This document shows, piece by piece, positions 1 through 6,254 of a stretch of DNA of 6,434 nt. Under the pieces are notes generated by a model that was not told where the DNA came from, made no database searches, and saw only the letters and a program-made list of their open reading frames with translations. Positions within the stretch are counted from its first letter, which is position 1, and every line of letters starts with the position of its first letter. Source of the DNA: an uncultured Porphyromonadaceae bacterium (GTDB lineage Bacteria; Bacteroidota; Bacteroidia; Bacteroidales; Muribaculaceae); contig CAMHDX010000054.1 in assembly GCA_946183895.1 (NCBI GenBank), forward strand, positions 1 to 6,434. The letters run 5' to 3'. The translations under genes were made by a program, and so were the position numbers.

Positions 1-1704
1 ATTGGTACCCAGTGTGATGTCGGCACACGCGGGATAGGATGAGAAACTCGTCAGGCCGGTACACTCTTCAAAGGCGTTGGGGCCGATGGATTCCACGCCG
101 GCGGGCAACTCAAACGCCTCAAGGGCTTTGCAATTGTAGAACGCTCTATTTCCTATGCTCGTCACGCCCTCGTTGAGGGTAAACGTCTGGAGGGCGGTGC
201 ATTCATAGAATGTTAAGGCCTGAACCTGGTTGATGACGGAGTTGTTGGTCACCGTGGTGAGGTCGGTGCAGTTCTGGAAGGCACCCATGCCGAGCGAGGT
301 GAGCGATGAGGGCAACAGCACGGCCTTGAGCGGAGTGAAAGCAAAGGCGAAGTCGCCAACAGTCTGGACTGAACCCAGATTGAGAGTCGTCACGCCGCTC
401 CCGTAGAACGCGTTATTGCCGATGGAGGTCACCGAAGCGGCGATTGACGGTTGACGCAGAAATTGGAAACTATGGCACAAGTAGGCAGGGATGTGAACAA
501 CACCATTCCTGAAGTTCACCTGGGTGATCTTGGCGCGAGAGCTATAGAAAGGTGAGGATGTGGGGGTGCTCAAGTCGGGATAGTTAGCCGGCTCCCAGTT
601 GACTGTCTCAATGACGGTGCAGCCTGCCAACAGATTATTGGGAATATTGTTGACGGTTTTGCCGATTGTCACTTCGTTGAGCGAAGTTGCCGCCGAGGCA
701 AACGGGCTCGCGCTGAAGTTAGGCATCGTAGCGGCATTCCAGGTCAGGCGCTCAAGTTGGTTACAGCCCCAGAACGCGTTGCCGCCTATTGAGTTCACGG
801 CAACACCAATCACGAGGGTTTGCAACTTAGTGCAGCCGCTGAAGGCCTCAGCGCCAATGCTTTTAATCATTGCTGACCGGAGTATTGCGCCCGTGATATA
901 AGTGTTGCCCTTAAAGGCTGTGGGCGCAACTGACGTGCACAAATAGACACGATCGTCGCCACCAAAGATAGATGAGTTATAACCATAATCGGCGAGATTG
1001 TTGTCGTCAATATAGATCATTTGAGAGTTCGAGCCCGAGGTGATGTTCACTAAAGCCATCTCGCCGGTGCTGCTATCGGTGGCAGGCTTGGTGTAAACGT
1101 AGTAGTGCTTGTCAGATATATTGTTAGGGGTGGCCACGACATCATAGCAATCCTTGCTCAGGGTGGGCACCATAAAGGTGGTGATGCCGGTGGCAGTCGC
1201 CTTGGAAACGGCGTCCTCGGTGGGCAGATAGAGTTTCCCCTTGAGGGTGGAATAGGTGCGGAAGGCCGTCGTGGCAATGTTGGTTGCCGACGGATTGAGC
1301 GTGGTCCACTTGATAGTGGACACGTTGGAGCCGAGGATGACGTTGCCTCCGATCTCGGTGAGCGAGCCGGGCAGGGTTAGTTCGGTGAGTTTGTTGCAAT
1401 TGGAGAAGGCTTCCCAGCCGAGGTACCTCGCGCCGAAGCACACCTTGGCCGTGGTGAGTTGCGGCATACCGGTAAAGGCTCCCTGCTGGATATAGACCTG
1501 CATCGTCTTGCCATTCAGTTTCATGAAACCGGGCACGGTGAGACTGGTTGCCGAGTAGCGCGGCACCACGTCGGCGCCGACGAGCACCGCCTCGGTGCTG
1601 GACGTCTTGTTGTAGATAAAGTCACCATAGGCGACATACTGCGACGTGTCGACCTGCTCATCGGTGATGTCGACCGCCGAAGTGGCAAGGGGGGCGTTGG
1701 TCAG
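1..1704 (-). pseudogene. BspA-like leucine-rich-repeat region, frameshifted from its N-terminus and cut by the window edge
   Basis: The minus-strand frame is open without a stop from 1860 to base 1; I decoded 1704-1 codon by codon. Convincing protein starts at about 1704 (LTNAPLATSAVDITDEQV). No ATG, GTG or TTG lies in this frame between the stop at 1863-1861 and this point, and no signal peptide follows. About a dozen BspA/LRR_5-type modules with the pattern AFxxCxxL then I/V-x-IG are visible, for example EAFSNCNKL, EAFSGCTKL, NAFWGCNQL, GAFQNCTDL, RAFYNCKAL and NAFEECTGL. A non-repeat insert of about 100 residues at roughly 930-1245 divides them into a short upstream and a long downstream block. 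In characterised members such as BspA this repeat type mediates adhesion to host or matrix proteins; that role is inferred here. The C-terminus and any sorting signal lie beyond the left edge. It continues the protein beginning at 2381 after a one-base frame change. It could be a true pseudogene, a sequencing error, or a recoded gene. Confidence 0.85.
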
Positions 1705-2381
1705 TTGATATAGTCGTTGTCGGTCGAGATAGTAGTGACGCTCGCAACGTGCGCATAGCTGCTTGAGGTGTGCGCGTTGAAGTGGATGTTGGTCGTCTGC
1801 TTCAAGCCGCGCTCCACTGTCGGAGTGGCGGCGGACGACCCGATAGAGAGTTTCTTGAGGTTATAGATGCCGTTCTGAGCGCTCGTGAAGTTGCACTTGG
1901 CTATTTGCAGCCACACGTTGTTGGTCCCTTCGCGACCCTGCAGCGCATGACTGTTGGTCGACTGCAGGTTGAGCGTGCCGGCTCCGGTGATTGTCAAGTT
2001 GCAGTTGTACATGCCGATGGCGTTCTGCGAGCCGGCGGTGCTGATAAACGTGGTGGTGCCACTCACAATCTCCAGTGAGACAATGCCACCGCACACCATC
2101 GCGCTGGCATTGTTAGCCGTCATCGAGTTGGTGCCGCTCATCTTGATAAAGAGGTTGGTCACGTCCTTGCAGTCGATGCCGTTGTTGTTGCTGCCCGAGC
2201 GGTTGCACACCACGTTGTTGATGGTCAACACCCTGGTGGTGGCATTGTAGGACACGGTGCCTCCACCGGTGGACAACGTCGTGGTGCCGGTAATCTTGTT
2301 GCCGTTCACCCAGATGGTCTCGGCAACGGCTCCGGCCGCCGTGAGCATGGCCATCGCCAATAATGCAATAAATTGTTTCAT
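1701..2381 (-). CDS. Secreted beta-helix-like N-terminal part of a BspA-type surface protein (ends at a frameshift stop)
   Basis: The open frame extends upstream of 2381, but ATG 2381-2379 is preferred because it begins a clean signal peptide: MKQF, a hydrophobic stretch to about residue 18, and a likely cut after A20 (AVA/ETIW). The product is 226 residues. Residues 21-226 are rich in T, N, S and G and form irregular beta-strand rungs of about 25 residues (NGIDCKD, GGIVSLEIVSG, NAIGMYNCNLTITG, NGIYNLKKLSIG). This resembles the beta-helix or carbohydrate-binding N-domains of Bacteroidales surface proteins; no catalytic residues are recognisable. The TGA at 1703-1701 falls just before a leucine-rich-repeat region in another frame that has no start of its own. 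I therefore read this as the first part of one split gene rather than a complete protein. A genuine 226-residue secreted protein remains possible. Function is unknown, probably cell-surface binding. Confidence 0.75.
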   Translation of the reverse strand: MKQFIALLAMAMLTAAGAVAETIWVNGNKITGTTTLSTGGGTVSYNATTRVLTINNVVCNRSGSNNNGIDCKDVTNLFIKMSGTNSMTANNASAMVCGGIVSLEIVSGTTTFISTAGSQNAIGMYNCNLTITGAGTLNLQSTNSHALQGREGTNNVWLQIAKCNFTSAQNGIYNLKKLSIGSSAATPTVERGLKQTTNIHFNAHTSSSYAHVASVTTISTDNDYIN

Positions 2382-2435
2382 AATCTGTTCGGTTAAAAAA
2401 ACGATAAGTACCGCAAACAATAGTATATTTGGTGA

Positions 2436-2466
2436 CAAAGGTAGTGCAAGGCGAGCGTAATGGCAA
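2436..2466 (-). promoter_or_regulatory. Candidate Bacteroidetes promoter for the surface protein gene
   Basis: On the minus strand, TTG (2466-2464) is followed after 20 bases by TACCTTTG (2443-2436), matching the Bacteroidetes sigma-ABfr pattern TTG, about 19 bases, TAnnTTTG. Initiation a few bases downstream would give a leader of roughly 45-50 bases before ATG 2381. A run of nine T (minus strand, 2484-2476) lies about ten bases upstream and could act as an UP-like element. No Shine-Dalgarno motif precedes the ATG, as is usual in this phylum. Motif reading only. Confidence 0.6.
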
Positions 2467-2532
2467 GAAAACGGCAAAAAAAAATCTTTGTGAGAAGCCA
2501 TACTTTCAGTTCCAAGCACGTTATCGGCCGGT

Positions 2533-2607
2533 GAGCAATCTCAGTTTTGCGCCGTCTATGGCAGGCGCCGTGTGGGCAAGACGTATCTCATAAGATGGAT
2601 AACCTAT
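2533..2607 (+). pseudogene. Relic of an AAA-type ATPase gene (P-loop fragment)
   Basis: Reading plus-strand codons from 2533 gives EQSQFCAVYGRRRVGKTYLI, with the Walker A P-loop GRRRVGKT encoded at 2560-2583. The string (F)xAVYGRRRVGKTYLIR is characteristic of the N-terminus of the AAA_14/DUF234-type ATP-binding proteins common in Bacteroidales. The frame is open only from 2494 to the TAA at 2644-2646 (about 50 codons), with no good start and no family-like sequence after about residue TYS. In a neighbouring frame just upstream, codons at about 2519-2530 read VIGR, resembling the IIGR motif that usually lies 15-20 residues before the P-loop. This hints at an internal deletion. I read it as a decayed fragment left by loss or transfer of an ATPase gene, not as a functional gene. 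Confidence 0.6.
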
Positions 2608-2622
2608 TCACGTAACCGATGC

Positions 2623-2651
2623 TTGCGGATACTTAAAAAATACTAAATTTG
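2623..2651 (+). promoter_or_regulatory. Candidate Bacteroidetes promoter for the SGNH-MBOAT unit
   Basis: TTG (2623-2625) is followed after 18 bases by TAAATTTG (2644-2651), matching the TTG, about 19, TAnnTTTG pattern. It would give a leader of about 120 bases before ATG 2780. The downstream TTTG at 2737 with TAACCTTG at 2754 has a 13-base spacer and a mismatch, so it fits less well. Confidence 0.45.
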
Positions 2652-2779
2652 AAGGGGTGGATAGTGGTGGTGTGGCGCGAAAGCAGTAAATTAGCATTTT
2701 TAATGTGTGACAAAGCGGGCACGCTGTGCCGCGGCGTTTGCACATCTGATTATTAACCTTGATTTATCCGGTCTGCCTT

Positions 2780-3619
2780 ATGCTGCAATATCGAGTTAAA
2801 CCGTTGTTCTCGCTGGTGGGGTTGCTGCTCGCCGCCTTTGTGATTTTCTTCGCGCTGTCATTGTGTCGTGACGGTGTTCCGCTGTGGGACGGTGCGACGC
2901 TCAAGACGGCGACGTTTGTCCGCGACCTGTTTGGTGGCGACACATCGGCGCCAGCCGACACGACAGCCACCACCACTGTTGACGTGGGCAAGGCCGAGCA
3001 AGAGCAGCCCGAAGCCGCAGCCGCCGCGCCCGCCGTCAGGCAGCCGATGGACACGGCGCCCAAGACGATACTGTTCATTGGCGACTCGATGCTTGACGGC
3101 CTGCAGCCGCGCATGGCGGCGTATGCCAACCACAACGGCCACAAGCTCTACGGCGTGAGGTGGTACAGCAGCACGACCGAGGTGTGGGGCTCGTCGACGC
3201 GCCTCAAGCAGTTTATCGGCAAGTACAAGCCGGACTATGTGATCATCTGCCTGGGCGCCAACGAGTTGTTTGTGCGCGACATCAAGGCCAAGCGGCAACG
3301 CTATGTCGACGAGATGCTGCGGCAGATAGGCACCCTGCCCTACATCTGGATTGGTCCGCCCAACTGGCGCGAGGACACCGGCATCAACGACATGCTGGCG
3401 GCGAGTTGCCGCAAGGGCTCGTTCTACCTGAGCAAGAACGACAAGTTTGAGCGCGGCAAGGACGGCGCGCATCCCACCCGAGCGTCTGCCGCCGCGTGGT
3501 GCGACCGTGTGTGCCGGTGGATTGTCAACGACAGCTACTACCCCATCCGCCTTGACACACCCGACAAGAAGTTCGGCACGTCCAACGGCACCGAGGTGCT
3601 GCAGCCCAATCAAAAGTAA
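2780..3619 (+). CDS. Membrane-anchored SGNH-hydrolase-like protein, probable O-acyltransferase partner
   Basis: The protein has 279 residues from ATG 2780. A TTG at 2759 in the same frame would add seven residues, but the ATG places the membrane segment close to the N-terminus. Order: short basic N-terminus, one hydrophobic segment (about 10-29), a low-complexity T/A/E/P linker (about 55-92), then an SGNH fold. SGNH blocks seen: GDS at 101-103 with candidate nucleophile S103, GANE at 159-162 (N161, with E where many members have D), and DGAHPT with D228 and H231 as the likely remaining catalytic pair. Such proteins act on the outer face of the inner membrane as esterases or acyltransferases. 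The MBOAT gene starts 28 bases downstream on the same strand, so the two probably form an operon. By analogy with the MBOAT/SGNH partnerships of alginate (AlgI with AlgJ/AlgX) or peptidoglycan (PatA/PatB) acetylation, it likely completes acyl transfer to an extracytoplasmic glycan. The substrate is not predictable. Confidence 0.85.
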   Translation: MLQYRVKPLFSLVGLLLAAFVIFFALSLCRDGVPLWDGATLKTATFVRDLFGGDTSAPADTTATTTVDVGKAEQEQPEAAAAAPAVRQPMDTAPKTILFIGDSMLDGLQPRMAAYANHNGHKLYGVRWYSSTTEVWGSSTRLKQFIGKYKPDYVIICLGANELFVRDIKAKRQRYVDEMLRQIGTLPYIWIGPPNWREDTGINDMLAASCRKGSFYLSKNDKFERGKDGAHPTRASAAAWCDRVCRWIVNDSYYPIRLDTPDKKFGTSNGTEVLQPNQK

Positions 3620-3647
3620 CACCCATCCCCCAACTCATGTTCAAATC

Positions 3648-5111
3648 ATGGAATTTCTCAACAATATATTGACAATGTTGACGCCCACTCCCGGCGAGCC
3701 GCTGATGATGTCGTCGGGCCTATTCTGGGTGCTGATGCTGGTGTTCCTGCCGGCGCTCGCCGTGTTGCAGTCACAGCGCCGGCGCATGACGTTGTTTGTC
3801 ACGGCGTTCTCGCTGCTGTGCGCCATCAAGGGCAGCGGCGTGTTGGCCCTGCTGATGCTGCTCACCGCGGCGATGGACTGGGTGACTGCCCAAGCCATCG
3901 CCACCTGCAACGATGACCGGCGCCGACGCGTGATGCTGTGGGCATCGATTGCGTGCTCGGTGGGGCTGCTCGTCTACTTCAAGTACGCCAACTTTGCCCT
4001 CGCCACGTGGCACGACATCGTGGGCGGCAACTTCGAGCCGCTGGACATCATCTTGCCGGTGGGCATCTCGTTTTACACATTCCGCACGGTGAGCTACGTT
4101 GTCGACGTGTATCACGGCAAGATGCGCCCTGTCGACAGCTTGCTGGACTACGCGTTCTACCTGACGTTTTTTCCGTGCATGGTGGCAGGTCCCATTGTGC
4201 GCGCCGCCGACTTCATGCCGCAGCTATACAACTACAAGGCAGCAAGTCCCCGCGCCGTGTGGGACGGACTGTGGCAATTCATGCTGGGCGTGGTCAAGAA
4301 GTGTGTGTTCGCCGACTACATCGCACAGTATGTCAACATCGTGTACGGCTCGCCGTCGGGCTATAGCGGCTTTGAACTGTTGGTAGCTGTATTGGGCTTC
4401 TCGGTACAGATCTACATGGACTTCGCGGGCTACAGCGACATGGCGATAGGCATGGGTCGGGTGATGGGCTTTGACCTGGGCGAGAACTTCAACTTGCCAT
4501 ACCGCTCGCTCAACGTGACGGAGTTCTGGCGTCGCTGGCACATCTCGCTCTCGCAGTGGCTCAGGGACTACATCTACATTCCGCTGGGCGGCAATCGCAA
4601 GGGCAAGGTGCGGCAGCACCTCAACCTGCTCACCACCATGCTGGTGGGCGGCATCTGGCATGGCGCCAACTGGAACTTTGTGGTCTGGGGAGCCGGTCAC
4701 GGCATCGCGTTGTGTGTCCACAAGGTGCTCATGCCGCGCCTCAAGGCGATTGACAACACGCGCGCCGTCACCATCGCGTCGGGTGTTGTGACCTTTGTGG
4801 TCGTCAGCCTGCTGTGGGTGTTCTTCGCCACGCCCGATGTCGGCACGGCATGGGGCATCATCAGCGGCATGGTCACGCGCTTTGACGCCGCCTACATTCC
4901 GGTGCTGGTCAGCCGCAGGCCGCTGCTGTGCGTGTTGCTGCTGCTTGCCGCCGTGAGCCACTACATGCCCACACGCTGGCTGCAGCGGGCGCGCGAGTGG
5001 TTCGTCGCCGCGCCGTGGTGGGCTCGCCTGCTGGTGTTCATCGTGATGGTGCAGGTGGTGCTGCAAGTCGCGAGCAACGACGTGCAACCATTCCTGTACG
5101 CCGGATTCTGA
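3648..5111 (+). CDS. MBOAT family membrane O-acyltransferase (AlgI/DltB-like)
   Basis: The protein has 487 residues from ATG 3648, a normal length for the family. The open frame extends upstream to 3447, but that part overlaps the SGNH gene and reads as its shadow. The protein is polytopic, with about ten or more hydrophobic segments. Family signatures: PVGISFYTF (137-145), FFPCMVAGPIVRA (174-186), DFAGYSDMAIGMGRVMGF (258-275), the TEFWRRWHISLSQWLRDYI block (291-309) with conserved H298, and GGIWHGANWNFVVWG (334-348) with the presumed catalytic H338. It ends in QPFLYAGF, like the short aromatic C-terminal tails common in this family. AlgI/DltB-type proteins move an acyl group from a cytoplasmic donor across the inner membrane to an external acceptor with a periplasmic partner. 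The upstream SGNH-like protein is the obvious partner, which points to glycan O-acetylation. Neither glycan biosynthesis genes nor dlt genes are visible nearby, so the acceptor is unknown. Confidence 0.93.
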   Translation: MEFLNNILTMLTPTPGEPLMMSSGLFWVLMLVFLPALAVLQSQRRRMTLFVTAFSLLCAIKGSGVLALLMLLTAAMDWVTAQAIATCNDDRRRRVMLWASIACSVGLLVYFKYANFALATWHDIVGGNFEPLDIILPVGISFYTFRTVSYVVDVYHGKMRPVDSLLDYAFYLTFFPCMVAGPIVRAADFMPQLYNYKAASPRAVWDGLWQFMLGVVKKCVFADYIAQYVNIVYGSPSGYSGFELLVAVLGFSVQIYMDFAGYSDMAIGMGRVMGFDLGENFNLPYRSLNVTEFWRRWHISLSQWLRDYIYIPLGGNRKGKVRQHLNLLTTMLVGGIWHGANWNFVVWGAGHGIALCVHKVLMPRLKAIDNTRAVTIASGVVTFVVVSLLWVFFATPDVGTAWGIISGMVTRFDAAYIPVLVSRRPLLCVLLLLAAVSHYMPTRWLQRAREWFVAAPWWARLLVFIVMVQVVLQVASNDVQPFLYAGF

Positions 5112-5166
5112 TAAATACCACCATGCGGTACACCGAATAGATAGCATAGACCATCGTCGCGGTGTC

Positions 5167-5184
5167 CTACGGCTATCGCCGTAG
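5167..5184. terminator. Small hairpin downstream of the MBOAT gene, possible terminator
   Basis: A perfect 7-bp inverted repeat, CTACGGC and GCCGTAG, encloses the loop TATC, 55 bases after the MBOAT stop. No T-run follows (AAATTAG), so it is not a canonical intrinsic terminator. A weaker stem just upstream pairs 5127-5135 with 5160-5167 (8 bp with one bulge) and abuts this one. It could end or stabilise the operon transcript. Confidence 0.35.
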
Positions 5185-5241
5185 AAATTAGTAATGGCCC
5201 ACAAACATATATCGGTAAACACAGACTTTTAGTGGTGCCCC

Positions 5242-5272
5242 CAAAAATTAGGCTGCGGCTCAGCAATACAAA
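5242..5272 (-). promoter_or_regulatory. Possible divergent promoter facing left
   Basis: On the minus strand, TTTG (5272-5269, in the palindrome left arm) is followed after 18 bases by TAATTTTTG (5250-5242). This has one base more than TAnnTTTG, but the distance between the two TTTG boxes is 23 bases, the same as in the rightward promoter. No gene on the minus strand follows it, so any transcript would be noncoding or antisense to the MBOAT 3' end. Confidence 0.3.
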
Positions 5273-5300
5273 ATAAAAACTTGATTTTATTTTGTATTGC
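5263..5300. repeat. Perfect 16-bp inverted repeat overlapping promoter boxes, possible operator
   Basis: GCAATACAAAATAAAA (5263-5278) and its exact reverse complement (5285-5300) flank the 6-base spacer ACTTGA. The AT-rich arms and lack of a following T-run argue against a strong intrinsic terminator. The right arm contains the TTTG (5291-5294) of the EamA promoter candidate. By symmetry the left arm contains a TTTG on the minus strand (5272-5269). This position suits an operator for a dimeric regulator controlling transcription in both directions, which is inference. Confidence 0.7.
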
Positions 5301-5321
5301 GTTCACCTTGCACTAATTTTG
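5291..5321 (+). promoter_or_regulatory. Strong-consensus Bacteroidetes promoter for the EamA gene
   Basis: TTTG (5291-5294), a 19-base spacer, then TAATTTTG (5314-5321) match both boxes of the Bacteroidetes consensus. Initiation a few bases later gives a leader of about 25-30 bases before ATG 5355. The upstream box lies inside the right arm of the 5263-5300 palindrome. Confidence 0.7.
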
Positions 5322-5354
5322 CATAAAAATTCTCGGATATAGAAAACTACTACT

Positions 5355-6233
5355 ATGACTGCAGATAAGCGTGCCGGATTCATTCTTGCCATGGTGTCAT
5401 CGTGCACCTTCGGCATGATTCCCTTGTTCTCGCTGCCATGTCTCAATGGCGGCCTCACTGTCAATGCCATGCTGTCCTACCGATTCTTGATAAGCTCGTT
5501 GGGACTGTTGGCGGTGGCACTATGGTGGAAGGAGCACATCGCCATCACGTGGAGCGAGTTGTGGCGCATCACGGTGCTCGCCGCCTTCTACGTGATCGCG
5601 GCAATCACCATGATTGAGGGCTACAAATTCTTGTCGAGCGGTGTGGCGACCACCATCCAGTTCTCCTACCCCATCTTCACCCCGCTGCTGATGTTCATGT
5701 TCTTCAAGGAGCGCATGGGGTGGCGCACGCTTGTCGCCCTGGTGCTCGCGGTAGCGGGCGTCACGGCGCTGGCACAAAGCGAGGACACCGGGGGGCAAGT
5801 GGTGCTCACCGGCGTGTGGCTCGAGCTGTTTGCCGGCCTCACCTACGCCATCTATCTGGTACTCGTGCCGATAATGAAACTTGAGAGGCTTGGTGACGGA
5901 GCGCTCACTTTCTGGATTTTCTTTGTCAGCATGATACTGATGAGCCTCTGGACGCTCGCCGCCGGCGACTTTGTCACCGCACCGCTACGCGATTCCACGG
6001 TGGTCATTAACCTGATACTGCTCGGTCTCATCCCCACCGCTGTGGCAAATATCACGCTCATCCTCGCGTTGCGGCGCATCGGCAGCACGCTGTCAGCCAT
6101 CCTGGGCGCGCTGGAGCCGCTCACCGCCATGGCGATTGGTGTGGCATTGTTCAGCGAGCCGTTCACCACCCTGACGGCTTTCGGCGCTGTAGCGATTATC
6201 GCCAGCGTGATGCTACTTGTCGTGAAACAATAA
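5355..6233 (+). CDS. DMT superfamily permease with two EamA domains
   Basis: The protein has 292 residues from ATG 5355, the usual length for the ten-helix drug/metabolite transporter family. Two tandem EamA repeats are visible, about 8-140 and 150-290. Each ends in the family pattern: GYKFLSSGVATTIQFSYP (89-106) followed by FKER (117-120), and RRIGSTLSAILGALEPLTA (240-258) followed by FSEPF (266-270). Hydrophobic helices fill almost the whole chain, so it sits in the inner membrane. Members export or import amino acids, nucleotide-related metabolites and other small molecules; the substrate cannot be read from the sequence. It has its own promoter candidate and lies 243 bases from the MBOAT gene, so it is probably a separate transcription unit. 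The palindrome over its promoter suggests repression or activation by a dimeric regulator. The 54-bp hairpin repeats begin 21 bases after its stop and may serve as its terminator. Confidence 0.9.
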   Translation: MTADKRAGFILAMVSSCTFGMIPLFSLPCLNGGLTVNAMLSYRFLISSLGLLAVALWWKEHIAITWSELWRITVLAAFYVIAAITMIEGYKFLSSGVATTIQFSYPIFTPLLMFMFFKERMGWRTLVALVLAVAGVTALAQSEDTGGQVVLTGVWLELFAGLTYAIYLVLVPIMKLERLGDGALTFWIFFVSMILMSLWTLAAGDFVTAPLRDSTVVINLILLGLIPTAVANITLILALRRIGSTLSAILGALEPLTAMAIGVALFSEPFTTLTAFGAVAIIASVMLLVVKQ

Positions 6234-6254
6234 AAACTGGGCGAAGCCACCCGG

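Larger units (their letters stand above)
2382..2779. other. 398-base intergenic region between divergent genes
   Basis: No intact gene is visible. The region contains the leftward promoter candidate (2436-2466), a relic of an ATPase gene on the plus strand (about 2533-2607), and the rightward promoter candidate (2623-2651). In the presumed leader of the rightward gene there is a small GC-rich hairpin at 2715-2733 (GCGGGCAC, loop GCT, GTGCCGC, one bulged G). The hairpin has no T-run after it and no assigned role. Confidence 0.7.
5112..5354. other. Intergenic region between the MBOAT and EamA genes
   Basis: No gene is supported on either strand in these 243 bases. They hold the hairpin at 5167-5184, a perfect palindrome at 5263-5300, and promoter-like elements facing both ways. 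The stretch 5185-5241 shows nothing recognisable. Confidence 0.7.

Noticed and set aside
599..1380. Small plus-strand frames in the leucine-rich-repeat region
   Set aside because: The minus strand encodes continuous repeat modules over this stretch; the plus frames are shadows.
1691..1696. Phase-variable C6 tract as cause of the surface-gene frame break
   Set aside because: The tract lies downstream of the premature stop, so a change in its length cannot restore the frame.
2382..2519. Longer start for the surface protein at 2519
   Set aside because: The extra residues overlap the promoter candidate and place a second hydrophobic stretch before a clean signal peptide that begins at ATG 2381.
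2858..3622. 254-residue minus-strand frame opposite the SGNH gene
   Set aside because: The plus strand has clear SGNH motifs; the minus frame is V/A/R/H-rich antisense of GC-rich codons with no recognisable family.
3447..3647. Upstream extension of the MBOAT frame to 3447
   Set aside because: It overlaps the SGNH gene, is rich in R, P, T and A as expected of a shadow frame, and the MBOAT family begins near ATG 3648.
4224..5222. 332-residue minus-strand frame opposite the MBOAT gene
   Set aside because: It is H/R/A-rich antisense of a strongly conserved family. A weak leftward promoter lies just upstream, but the product resembles no protein.
5263..5300. Invertible promoter flanked by inverted repeats, as in Bacteroides capsule loci
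   Set aside because: The arms are only six bases apart, leaving no segment carrying a promoter to invert, and no recombinase gene is present.
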